This document shows, in pieces, positions 43,342-54,940 of a DNA stretch of 64,000 nucleotides. Positions within the stretch are counted from its first letter, which is position 1. Every line of letters starts with the position of its first letter. Origin of the DNA: Cryptomeria japonica (Eukaryota > Streptophyta > Pinopsida > Cupressales > Cupressaceae); the NCBI RefSeq assembly GCF_030272615.1, contig NC_081414.1, forward strand, positions 523,326,137 through 523,390,136, read 5' to 3'. The notes under the pieces are model-generated. The model did no database searches. It had not been told where the DNA came from and saw only the letters and a list, made by a program, of their open reading frames with translations. Made by a program: the position numbers and the translations under genes.

Positions 43342-46300
43342 ATGTCTACTAATTATTTTAGAAAGGATAGTCCTAAACTTGATGGAACCAACTATGGGAT
43401 ATGGAAAATCAGAATGGAGACACATCTGAATTGCATTGGTAAAGATATCTAGGAAGTTGCTAAGAATGGTTATACTGCTGATGTAGCTGGTCAAACTGTT
43501 CCCACTACTTTAGCTAAAGATGAAGAAAATGATTGCAAAGCTAGAGAGGCACTCTTGAGCACATTATTAGATCAACAAATCATGGGATTATCAGATAGAT
43601 CCACTGCAAAAGCTATTTGGGATCATTTTGAAACACTGAATGAAGGGGATTCCATAGTCAAAATTGCAAAACTTGAAAGCTTCCGAGTCAAGTATGAACA
43701 TCTGAAAATGGAAGAAGATGAAAGGATTTCTTCTTTTATGGAAAGAGTAAATGAAATTGTTTTGGGTATCAAATGTTGTGGAGGAACCTTGAGTGAAGAT
43801 GAGACTGTTTCAAAAATCTTAAGAGGTTTACCACTGGCATATAAAATGAAGGCTACTGCTATAAATGAGTTGAGAACAATGCCTAATACATCAGTAATTA
43901 GGGATACATTGATTGGAAAACTTTCAACTTTTGAAATTGAGGAATTTGGTCTTGTTACTACTATAAAAACTGATTTGGCCTTCAAAGCATCAACATCATC
44001 TACTCCATCCTTTGACAAATTAGACTGGAGAGCCTTTTATGCAAGAGAACTTGAAGAAACTAGGAAGGAGAATGAAGACCTTGAAGAACTTGAAGCACTA
44101 TTTGCAAGAAAAATGCCAAAAGGTCCAATTGGAAGTAAGTATGAAGGTAAATCACCCTTTAAATGTTTTAACTGCAATAAGATTGGTCATATGGCTTCAA
44201 GATGCCCTAATAGACATGCTAGACTAAGAGAAGAAGCTAGAAGGACATACAAACCTAATCCTGAATATCAGAGATACAGATTTAAGAAAAACAAAGATAA
44301 ATCTTGTTACATTGCTGATGAAGGTGTGACTGATGATTCTGATGAGGATCCAGTAGACAATGGATGGGTATTTGTTGCTATAACAGAAGATCAACCGGTA
44401 CCTATTGCTCAACCGGTAGAAAAAGCCCTAGTAGCTAAAGTTGAATCAAAGGATGAATGGATTATTGACTCAGGATGCTCACATCACATGACTGGAGACA
44501 AACGTAAATTCTTGAACTTTCAAGAATACAATGGAGGTTTAGTAAGATTTGGAGATGACAAAGCCTGTTCAATCAAAGGTAAGGGTTCAATATCTCTTGA
44601 TGGTAAACATAACACTGACAATGTCTACTATGTTGAAGGATTAAAACATAACCTTTTAAGTGTTGGTCAATTAGTTGCGAAAGGTTTTCGGTTACAATTT
44701 AAAAATGGAAAATGCAAAATCATGAATAGAACTGGTTTGGAAATTGCAACCGGTAATCAGACTAGAGGTAATATCTTTCATTTGAATAACAGTGAAAAGG
44801 CATGCTTAATTGCACATATAGATGAAAGTTGGTTATGGCATAAAAGACTATGTCATGTAAATTTTGATTGCATGGTAAAAATCAGTACTTCTAAGGCAGT
44901 TAGAGATCTACCTAAATTTGTGAAACCTCAGAATACAATTTCCAAGGAATATCAATTTGGAAAACAAGTCAGAGCAAGTTTCAAAAGTATTCCAGAAAAA
45001 TCAAATAATGCTCTTGATTTAATTCACACTGATTTATGTGGTCCAACTAGAACTAAAAGCTTACAAGGTGATAGATATTTCATGCTAATTATTGATGATT
45101 ATTCTAGAATGTGTTGGGTTACTTTTCTCAGAGAAAAATCAGAAGCACTTGGGAAGTTCAAACTATTCAAAGCAATGGTTGAAAATGAAACTGGTAAGAA
45201 AATTAAATGTTTAAGATCAGATCAAGGAGGAGATTTCACATCTAGAGATTTTAATACATTATGTGAAGTAAATGGAATCAAAAGATAGTTATCAGCACCA
45301 CGGACACCACAACAGGATGGAGTTGTTGAAAGGAAAAATAGAACTATCTTGGATGCAGCAAGAAGTATGTTATCAGAAGAAAATCTACCACATGTGTACT
45401 GGAGAGAGGCAGTGAGCACTACTGTCTATACATTCAACAAAGTTCACATCAAAGGTGAAACCGGTAAGACCCCTCATGAACTATGGTTTGGTAATACTCG
45501 TACTCTTAAGTATTTCAAAATTTTTGGAAGTAAATGTTATATTAGAAGAGATGAGTATATTGGCAAGTTTGATCCTAGAAGTGATGAAGGAATATTTCTT
45601 GGTTATTCATCTAAGAGTAAAGCATATAGATCTTTTAATAAAAGATTACAGAAAATTGTTGAGAGTACAAATGTAAAGATTGATGAACAATTCAGAGGAA
45701 CTTCAAGGTATATAGACTCTGAACCGGTAACAAAAATTATGACAAATGAACCTACAATAAATCCACTGGTACAAAATGATGATCCAGTTACTCCGATATC
45801 ATCAGAGGATTCCACAGTAATTGAAGAACAACAATAGACTAAGACACCCCGGTATGTAAGACTGAACCATTCTAAAGATCAGATAATTGGAAGCAAATTT
45901 AAAGGAGTCATGACAAGAGGAAGATTGGAAAATGAAGAGGTATTTCTTATTTCTCAAATTGAACCATTATCTATCAATGAGGCATGTGAAGATAAATTTT
46001 GGATTAAAGCTATGGAAGAAGAATTAGGACAATTTGAGAAAAATAATACTTGAACATTAGTTCCCCGGCCTAAAAATAAAAATGTAATTGGAACCAAATG
46101 GGTATTTAGAAACAAACTCAATGAAGATGGTAAGGTTGTCAGAAATAAAGCAAGACTAGTGTGTAAGGGATATTCTCGGAAAGAAGGAGTTGATTACAAT
46201 GAAACCTTTGCACCGGTAGCCAGAATTGAGGTAGTTAGATTATTCTTGGCCTTTGCAGCTCACAAGGATTACAAAGTTTATCAAATGGATATTAAATGTG

Positions 46301-47495
46301 CATTTTTGAATGGAGATCTTGAAGAGGAAGTCTATATTGAACAACCTAATGGATTTTCCTTGACATATGACAATTATATGGTTTGCAGATTAGGAAAAGC
46401 TCTGTATGGATTAAAACAAGCTCCAAGAGCTTGGTATCCAAGATTGGATAAGTATCTTTTAAAGATTGATTTTACTAAAGGAAATGCAGATAGCAATTTA
46501 TATTACAAAGTAACTAAGGATGACATCTTGATTATTGAAGTATTTTTTGATGATATAATCTTTGGAGGAGAAGATGAATTATGCAAAGAATTTTCTCTTG
46601 AAATGCAGCATGAATTTGAAATGTCTATGATCGGAGAAATAAAATTCTTTTTAGGATTGCAAATTTTACAGACTGATAAAGGCATATTTTTGAGTCAATC
46701 TAAGTACTTGAAAGAATACTTAAGAAATTTGGGATGGAGAACTCTAAACTGGTAAGCACACCTATGAATACAAATGACAAATTATCTCAAAGAGATGAAT
46801 CTACACCTGTTAATCCAACTAGATACAAATCTATGATTGGAGGTTTACTATATTTGACACAAACCAGACCTGATATTATGAATGCAGTATGTATAGTTTC
46901 TAGATTTCAGAGTAATCCTAGGAAAAATCATGAATCAACAGTAAAAAGGATTTTCTGGTACTTACAAGGCACAACAAATCTTGGATTATGGTATTCTAAA
47001 GATGAAAAGTTTGAATTATATGCATACATAGATACAAATTGGGCAGAAGATGTGGATGATAGAAAAAGAACCACTGGAGGAGCATTCTTTCTTGGAAAGA
47101 GATTAGTTTCTTGGTTAAGTAAGAAACAGAGTTGTACATCTTTATCAATAGCAAAATCAGAATATGTTGCAGCAACAACAAACTGTACATAGGTACTTTG
47201 GCTTAAGCAAATGTTGAAAGACATAAAGGTAAAATGCAAGGAACCTATTACTATATATTGTGATAACACTACTGCAATTGATATATCTAAAAATCTAGTA
47301 TTACATTCTAAAACAAAACATGTTTTTATCAAACTGAATTTTCTAAGGGAAAAAGTTGAAGAAAAGGAGATAAAACTGGTTTATGTGAATACTAAAGAAC
47401 AACTTGCAGATATTTTCACAAAACCTTTGCCTAAGGAAACTTTTGAGTATCTTAGAGATCAGCTCGGAGTCTTACCTCCACCGGTAGAGACTTAG
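43342..47495 (+). pseudogene. Copia A+ gag-pol polyprotein (near full length, disabled)
   Basis: ATG at 43342. Domains in order: a UBN2-type gag (about 43342-44150), a CCHC knuckle CFNCNKIGHMASRC (44164-44205), protease WIIDSGCSHHMTGD (44458-44500), pre-integrase WLWHKRLCHVNFD (about 44830), and integrase with D at 45031, D at 45220 and E at 45328. RT follows from about 46000, with FFDDIIFGG near 46540-46570, then RNase H to 47495 (DIFTKPLPKETFEYLRDQ). Breaks: TAG 43450, TAG 45286, TAG 45835, TGA 46051, a one-base loss near 46714 and TAG 47190. Each stop stands where the sister sequences have Trp or Gln. It is the most complete copia pol in the window. Lineage resembles Angela/SIRE by wording; this was not tested. 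Confidence 0.95.
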
Positions 47496-47859
47496 ATAGT
47501 TGATGATTGTTATCAACCGATAGAATTAAATGGACAAATCTTTTATTCCGGTATTTGATGAGGAAGCTACTTCTCAGGGGGAGTAGTTGGTATATTGAAT
47601 TGGTTGGTATTTTGTATGAACTTGACTTTTTGTGACTTTGGCATTTGATGTCAAAGGGGGAGAGATATATGGAAAAATGCATTATCCTTTTGGGGAGAGA
47701 TTGGTATGAGAGATTGGTATTGAAAATAAATCTTTGGACAAACACATGTTACTCCCAGGGGGAGAAATGGAGATTGTTGGTTTTTGTACTTGGCATTTCT
47801 ATTTTGGCACTTTGATGGTTTTTCCATCTTGTGTTGCCATCAATGACAAAGGGGGAGAT
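47496..47859 (+). other. Copia A+ multiple-PPT region
   Basis: After the RNase H stop there are five G-rich words: near 47575 (CAGGGGGAGTAG), 47654 (AAAGGGGGAGAG), 47692 (TGGGGAGAG), 47757 (CAGGGGGAGAA) and 47848 (AAAGGGGGAGAT). Only the last adjoins the LTR and is the expected primer for plus-strand synthesis. The others may be accessory plus-strand starts. No ORF. Confidence 0.8.
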
Positions 47860-47897
47860 TGTTGGTATTTTGGTATGGTTTTGTCATTGATGTCAAC
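47833..47897. repeat. Hairpin spanning PPT and 3' LTR start, Copia A+
   Basis: GTTGCCATCAATGACAAA (47833-47850) pairs with TTTGTCATTGATGTCAAC (47880-47897): 18 bp with one mismatch. The 29-base loop holds the GGGGGAGAT of the polypurine tract and the first bases of the LTR. Copia B3 can form a related stem. Confidence 0.75.
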
Positions 47898-48917
47898 ACC
47901 TACTAAATACACCTACTTTGGAGCTCCAGCAACATTCACTGACAAACAGTAAACTGTGCAACAGTTACCAATATATGGTTCACCGACAGGATATAAAGTT
48001 CACTGGTGCCTGAAATGATATGGAAGACACCTGGTAATATCGAAGACATCATGTGGACACTTTATTTTGAAGTAATAATCATTGGTATACTCTTATTTGC
48101 ATATTTGCTTTTACCGGCAAATAGGTCTAGGTTATCTAGGGTTTCACCGATAGGCTTATCTTTTCTAGATCAGCATGGCACACTATGGAGATGATTTATT
48201 ATTGTTGTAAATGCATTAAGCCGACATGTTCAATTGTTATTGCATCAGATATTGTATAATTTGTAAAATGTTTTTATTATAATATCTTGTAGAGCCGACC
48301 TACTAAAATTGGTCTTAGGGTATGGTATAAATGTAAGATCTTATTTGTAAGATCAAGTGTGGAATGCGAAAAAGGATTGTGTGAAAGTATATGCGAGATT
48401 AAGCAGAGGTATACATGAAGACATCATTCGAAGGTGAAGTTAGGTATTTGTAGAAGCATATCAGCATTACACCAGTACTAAATCCAGCATATGAAGATGC
48501 TATTTTGTACAGTACATTCTTATTGGATTTAACCATCCAACTGTAGTTAGTGTGACTCCCATTTGTGATTGAGTAGTGAGCTCTAGGCTATTGGCCTTTC
48601 TACATGTGCAGACCCCTCTTTGTACACTTACTATCTGCAGTAGTATCATGTGATTGTGGGTAAGGTTTCCCACCATGGTTTTTCCCCTTATAGGGTTTCC
48701 ACATACAAATATTGGTGTCATGTGTTGTGGATGACTTTGTGCTTATGTTTCATGCATTAATTCTTACCGGTATAGCAATTTTTTGTTAACACTATTTACC
48801 GACATACTTAACTGTCTTACCGGTATTAAGCATTAAGTTGGTACATAAGTTTTTGGTTTGAATTTATTTGACAACTAATTCACCCCCCTCCCCTCTAAGT
48901 TGTCTCCGGGACCTACA
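47860..48917 (+). repeat. Copia A+ 3' LTR
   Basis: It starts TGTTGGTATTTTGG after the polypurine tract and ends GGGACCTACA. It matches the 5' LTR throughout with scattered substitutions and one fewer 20-bp unit. Confidence 0.95.
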
Positions 48918-48922
48918 AAAAA

Positions 48923-50620
48923 GACATCTATTCCCTAGATAGACAATTTACACCTTTGGAGCAATCTATTGAGTCAGCTTTGAAAGAGCTTCTTGAGCAT
49001 ACTATTATCATATTTCCTAAAAAGACCACATGGGGATGTGAACTTTTGAGTAGTTACAGTGCATATTATAGGCATAACAAACATACGACTTTGAAATGTG
49101 TGGAATTAAAACATAAGATTCAAGATCTCATTGATAATGGTGTCATTGAAATTGAAGATCCTAATGACTCACCTAAAGAAAAAGAAGGAACTACTTCTAA
49201 GCATGATCAGAATCATGAACCTATGTCTAGCAAGGATCCATATGTGGCCTCCATCCCTTCCATGATGCCTTCATCTCCTAAAACTTCTCAGCAACAATCC
49301 ATGCCATCTCCTTCAAATAGTGAAACTTCCTATGTTTAGCTTCAAGGGCTATCTCCTATGGAAATCCAAGTTAATGCCAATATTGATACAAGTTCCTCAC
49401 ATGATTTAAAAATCCCAGATCCCATGCCATCATGCACTCCAATTCCAACCATACCCACTCCATAAGGCTATTTCCAAAATGCTTCCCCATCATGGAAAAA
49501 TATGGAGACCTTCCAAGAATCCCCTACGCCTATGAAAAATCCTATCCCTTCCTTAAAAGTGACTCCATGTCAAGAGGATAACCTGAAAAATGAAGAAACA
49601 AGTCCTATCATAAATCAAGATCAAGACACCAAAACTCCTCAATCCCATCTAATGATTGAAAAAGATCCTATTTGACTAGAATCCCATGATGATCCCCTTA
49701 AATACCTTTCCATTTCTTCCAAGATGACCCCCTTCCATCTCAAGAGAAAAGCATCCTTCCAAATCCCATTCCTAATCCACTTCCTAAGCAAGATCATGAT
49801 GCCTCTTCCACCTTTTCAAATGATTCTATTCAAAATGAAGATTCAAACACCCTTCCTACTCTATCCAATGGTCCTCTTCCATGTCAAGATCAAAGTATCC
49901 CTTCATCTCCTTGTCATAATCCTCCATGTTCACTTCATGATCCTATCATACCTTGAAAGCCACTTCCACCTCAAAATGAACTTGCCTCTAGCATTAAAAG
50001 TAAGAAGAAACCCTTTGTTAAAAATATCTTTCAAAGCAGGCATTATCAAAGAAAATGATTAGACATTCATGAACAGGGTAAATTCGAACCCACTGCTATA
50101 AAAGAAAATCTTGAGTATAATGGCTACATTTCTCATTCTCAAGATGTTGGTATCCCTCATAAATCCTACATTTCTCCAGTTAAATCCAAATATATGCTTT
50201 CCCCATCATCACTTCAATCCATTCTAGGTCCCTATATCCCTCCATCCCTTATGAAGGATCAACAAAGGCACACATCTTTGAGTACCTTCCATCCATCTAA
50301 AAGACCTCCATATCATTCCTATCTATCCATGCATCTCTCTCCAAGCAATTTGGATGCCAAGCATAAAAGTCATAAATCACGCAACCCACATGTATTCAAG
50401 GATCAACATGTCCCATCTAATTGACATGTCAAAACAAAGAAAAATATGATCCAAAAAGAAAAAGAAAAATACAAAACACCACAGAGGCCCACAAAGAAAG
50501 AAAAAAAGTCAAAAGTTATATGGGTTCCTAAGGTGCTTGTACAAGCAATGCACTCTTAGGAACTACAAAAGCATGAAAAATCAAAAACCATGTGGATATC
50601 TAAGTGGCTGCTTGAAGCAC
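48923..50620 (+). pseudogene. X+ gag-like ORF, part after Copia A+
   Basis: It continues the 41897 frame: FTPLEQSIESALKELLEHTI, then a degraded knuckle-like region YSAYYRHNKHTTLKCVELKH (about 49050-49115) and IQDLIDNGVIEIEDP. This resembles the C-terminal Gag segment of Tat-type gypsy elements, where the pattern is C-x-Y/F-H...GH-T-x2-C-x2-LK; here the first Cys reads Ser and the His reads Tyr. A Pro/Ser-rich tail follows with stops (49337, 49463, 49673) and shifts. From 50194 it matches the X- protein: SILGPYIPPSLMKDQQRHTS, SNLDAKHKSHKS, NPHVFKDQHV, then VIWVPKVLVQ (about 50518) and TMWISKWLLE (about 50588). No pol domains. Confidence 0.65.
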
Positions 50621-52791
50621 AACAATCTAAAGAAAAATCAAAATTGGCATCCAAAATTGTTGTTCCTCCATCACCTCCTGCATCCATTTTGGGTTCTTAT
50701 ACCCCAAAATCTGTAACCTTCCTCCTTCCAAATCTCAAAATCTGAGATTCACTTCTCCTCCATATGTCCACCATCCCTCAAGGTGTCTGCCAATTTTGAT
50801 CTTTCCAAAATTTCTATATATCCATACACAATTCTTCCAACATCCCATCCACTATCCAACACCTCTTTTTCACCCTTCCATCCCTCTTATCCAATCCTTT
50901 GCATAAATCCTTGCCCTAGTTTCATTTCATTATCCTGCCAACATCTTTGAGCATAACTTTATAGCCATGGTCTATTGCAACTCATATTCTAAGGGTACCA
51001 TCCAAAGAAGTGAGACGTTGGGGTCCTTCTTCCATCCCCTAGCATGCCTCCATTATCTTCCAAAAAAAAAATGATGAAAAAATGAAAAAAAAAAATCAAA
51101 GAAAAAAATAAAGAGAAATAATTTCATCCATGAGTGAAAACCACTTCTTGTGGCACCTTGGGAAAGTACCATGATGAAAACCTGGCAAATAGGTGTCTTG
51201 CGTAATCCATTATCCTTTTGCACTTTACACTAGGGGCAAGTTTTACCCATGTACATCCATCTATTACCCTTCATCCTCCATTATCCCTCATTCACTCTAT
51301 CTACATTCATATCCCTTTTCCACCTTTGATCCTGATTATCCTATTTGTCCCCTATCCAAATCTATCCCTTGATCTTGATCAACACCATGGACAAAATGCA
51401 AAAATGTGATTTCCACAAACCTCTTGACATGGCCACTTCTTTGGACCATATGGCTTCGTTACACTATATCCTTGCTTTGCTGAGCTATATCCTTGCTTTA
51501 CATCACTAAATCCTTGCTTTACATCGCTAAAATCCTTGTTGTACATTTCTATATCTAGTCCCTATGTTGGATTAACATTGTGAGATAGTCCTTGACATAA
51601 TCCACCATCATTTGCTTATCCATTCATGTACTCAAAATCCCTTTTGTCTTGCTAGACACTAGGGGCAAACATTAAAAAATCCTAAAAATCAGAAAAGTCC
51701 TGAAAAAAAATCCTAAAAATAAGAAAAAGCCTTGAAAAAATCCACAAAAAAAAAAAGAAAAAAAAAATGAAAAATAGAGAAAATGCCTTGGTGAAAACCT
51801 AGTAAACAGGCACCTTGGTAAAAAAAAATGAATCTCTGCCAAGTAGGTGAAAACTTGGCAAACAGGTGCCTCTTGTACTCAAGCACTCCATCTATCAACG
51901 CAACGTTGGCATTCCCACTTTCATGCATCTTTGCTTTCATCTGTACATATTTTAGTCACTTTTGTGACATCCTGGTTCATTGGAACCCTCATGGCTTGAA
52001 ACCAATCATTGTCCTAGTCTTAGGTTAATCAATAGAGAACTTTACATGTCCTAAGTAGTATCAACCAAGTCATCTTTCTGTGAATGATACCCAGTCATCC
52101 ACTCCAAGTTAGTCACCTGTCTCCTAACTACTGAAGAGTTTTATCACTAAGTAAACAAGCAAAACAACATAACAGAAAAAAATCACTGAATAGTTTGAGC
52201 TATGCATGAAAATTTTATTTGTGTGTTGTCTTTTATATTAGCTTTCACTTATTATTCCCTCTGAGTAACTCAAGGAAGTCTATCTTGACTAAGAGGAGTA
52301 AGGATTGGGGGCATAATATCTTTGTTGTTTTCTGCTTGTAGGAATGATTCTAATGATCTAAAAACATCTAATCAGCTGGGTGTCTATGATAAGTGCCTTC
52401 ACATTAAGGTGAAATTGCCATACATACCTTGACTCTGCTTATTTGAATGCTATAGGGAGGTTCCCATCATTTCTTTGTCTATTTTGAGGGAATTTCTTTA
52501 TTGTGCAATCTGAGTCCATGCGTAATCTGTCCAGGGATATGAGCGAAAAAGGGTCATTGTGGACAAGATAATTAATATTGCACATGAAAAGCAAGGAACT
52601 CTAATCTGCCTGTTGTGGTTGTAAAATGCTCAATGATGACAATTAAGCTTTTGAAAATCCAGTGAATAGGTTTAGGATTGCGTCTCATTTTGCATATCAT
52701 TTTGCATTTCCTTCTGTATTTTATGAATTTAGAGTGATTTTGGTATGGTAACAATGATTTCTTTATCTTCTACATGAGAGTTGGAAGCATC
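50621..52791 (+). other. X+ 3' non-coding region
   Basis: Degraded continuation of the ORF to about 50900, then A-rich and repeat-bearing sequence. Three hairpin motifs related to GAAAACCTGGCAAACAGG lie at about 51174, 51789 and 51848, and an A-rich tract at 51660-51770 mirrors the 31-bp repeat of X-. GGATTGGGGGCA near 52305-52316 could be a PPT, but no LTR start like TGTAATACCC follows. It ends where Copia A- begins; the five bases before the junction are GCATC (52787-52791). Confidence 0.5.
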
Positions 52792-53303
52792 TGTTAGGTC
52801 CCAAGGACAACTAAGAGGTGGAGAATGAATCAATTGTCAAATAAATTTACACCAAAAAAAATTTAACCAACTTAATGCTTAATACCGATAAACCAGTTAA
52901 GTATGCCAGTAGATAGTTATAATAATTAATTGCTATATCGGTAAGGATTAATGCATGAAACATAAACACAAAGTCATCCACAACACATAACACCAATATT
53001 TGTACGTGGAAACCCTGTAAGGGGAAAAACCACAGTGGGAAACCTTACCCACAATCAGATGATACTACTACAGATATTAAGTGTACATAAATGGGGTCTG
53101 CACATACAGAAAGGCCAACAGCCTAGAGCTCACTGCTCAATCACAAAATGGGAATCACACTGACTATAGTTGGATGGTTAAATACAATAAGAATGTACTG
53201 CACAAAATAGCATCTCCATATGCTAGATTCAGAGCTGGTGTAATGCTGATATGCTTCCAAAAAAACTCTCCTTCAATCTTTAGATGATGTCTGCGTGTAT
53301 AGC
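52792..53303 (-). repeat. Copia A- 3' LTR, outer part
   Basis: The plus strand starts TGTTAGGTCCC, the reverse of the GGGACCTACA end of the Copia A LTR. It continues to 53303, where gypsy G interrupts, and resumes at 61180. Removing G and one ATAGC copy gives an LTR of about 1,053 bp, in line with 1,058 bp in Copia A+. Confidence 0.9.
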
Positions 53304-54888
53304 AGATGCAGAGTGCACACAACAGGAAGTGTAAAATAGACTCATAGTCTTTCAGACTCAAAAGGTGACTATTCCAACCTAGTCTACCTTACCCACTCTT
53401 GGCAAGGAAGTGTAAGACCACCCTCACACAATCCTTAAGACCTATCCAAGGCCAAACCCAATCCCTTATGGGTTACTCAACTTAGACTCAAAAGTTGATT
53501 CAGTGACTCAATCCCTTAATGAGGCTCAAAGAAGGAAAATGCCTCAAATCCACTCTGTAATGATAAACAGCAGTAGGGACACCTTCTATGACTTTAAACA
53601 ACCAAAATCCAACAACTAGTTTGCCTCCCCAAACCCTACAACGCCAACTTCACTTTTAGGCCTACTAGGCTACTAGGTCTCACAACTGGAAATCGGGTAA
53701 CAAAAGATTAATTTCTCAAACAAATTGCTGTTGTTTTGACTGATTTGGGACCTCTTCAAGGTGGCAACACAACTCCCAAAAGGGCAGAGCCTCAATCCAC
53801 TCCTGACATGATTCATAGGCCTAATTGGCCAGACTAGGCATGGAACACAAGCATAAAGTCTAATGATGGGTACATAAGACTAGGGAAGTGATTTGGAAAG
53901 GTGTATTCACCCTTCTAAGACAAGTTCCAATGGTTTTTAGGGTCTTTCTTACTACTATCCCAAACCATTTCTTCCATACAAACTGATTTGCTTGGTTGAA
54001 TACATGATGATATTCAACCTAGGGCATGCAAGTACACCATGAAAATGCCTTCACTAGATCTTGAGCATTTGGGATATTAAAATAAATCATCAGACCTTGC
54101 AAATTCCAAAGGGGTTTGAATTAATACCTCTGAAATTGCAAGATATTGTCCATTTAGTCACAAAACCTTTAAAACCCTAGGTTTCTATAGCAGTTTTAGA
54201 AACAATTCAATAACTTTCACAATACAACTCCAAAATCACTCAAATCAGACCCAAATGAAAGGTATCTCACATTTCTATGCAACCATGGACCTGTTTTTTG
54301 ATTTTACATTCCGTACAAATCCGTACAATCACGTTTTTACTCAAAAAACTGGTTTTTATTCAAAAATTTCAAGTGTCTTCTCCATACAAATTGCTCCAAC
54401 TTCATCCAACCCCTTGGGCATCGATGTGAGGGCCTAAATAGGTTTCCTACATCAGTTTAAACTAAATTGAGGGGGTTGGGGCAGTTAGTACCATCATTTA
54501 ACAACTTTTCAAAAAGTTGTCAAAGTTGCTAAATGTTGTCAAAGCAACTTTTTGCAACTTTTACATTTTTTTGCATTTTAAGACTCCAAAATGATTTTAG
54601 ACTTATAAATGGTTCCAACATGTCTAAAATGACTACTAAACATTAGAAATCTACCTCCTAATGCCAAAAATCATTAATATGAGAAAATGCCCTATTGGAC
54701 CTAGAAGGATCCTAGTGGACTAAGGCTAACTCCAGGTTTATAGAATGACCTTAGAGCTCCTTGACCACACAAAAAGGATCAATTACACCTATTGATGATT
54801 GACATTCACCCTTATTACATCATGCAAACTAAAAATGAAAAACTTGAAAAGAAAAAAAATCATGTTCGTGTCTAGGTGCCTTGCACCA
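53304..54888 (-). repeat. Gypsy G 3' LTR
   Basis: 1,585 bp. In element orientation it begins TGGTGCAAGGCACC, a terminal hairpin (GGTGC-n3-GCACC), and ends near GCATCT (TGCATCA in the other LTR). It contains a cluster of interleaved inverted words at 54501-54560 (ACAACTTTTC/AAAAAGTTGT and GTTGC...GCAAC). No polypurine tract of classic form is visible inside 54889. Confidence 0.95.
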
Positions 54889-54940
54889 TACTCCACAGGT
54901 TCAAAAGAACTCAAGTCCCTTGAGTTGGAATGCTCTCAAA

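Larger units (their letters stand above)
42209..48917 (+). mobile_element. Copia A+, complete LTR retrotransposon
   Basis: 6,709 bp, with a 5' LTR at 42209-43284, a PBS, gag-pol at 43342-47495, a PPT at 47848-47859 and a 3' LTR at 47860-48917. It is flanked by the 5-bp duplication AAAAA (42204-42208 and 48918-48922). It sits inside the X+ ORF. The LTRs are close to identical by eye, so it is a fairly recent insertion, yet the coding region already has stops. Confidence 0.95.

Noticed and set aside
44164-44205. Cellular zinc-finger gene (CCHC)
   Set aside because: The knuckle is part of the copia Gag frame between UBN2 and protease.
52305-52340. X+ 3' LTR starting after GGATTGGGGGCA
   Set aside because: The following sequence does not match the X+ LTR start at 38194; more likely internal.
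53304-54888. Unequal LTRs as a sign of two separate G insertions
   Set aside because: Ends, PBS, target duplication and full-length alignment all fit one element with small differences.
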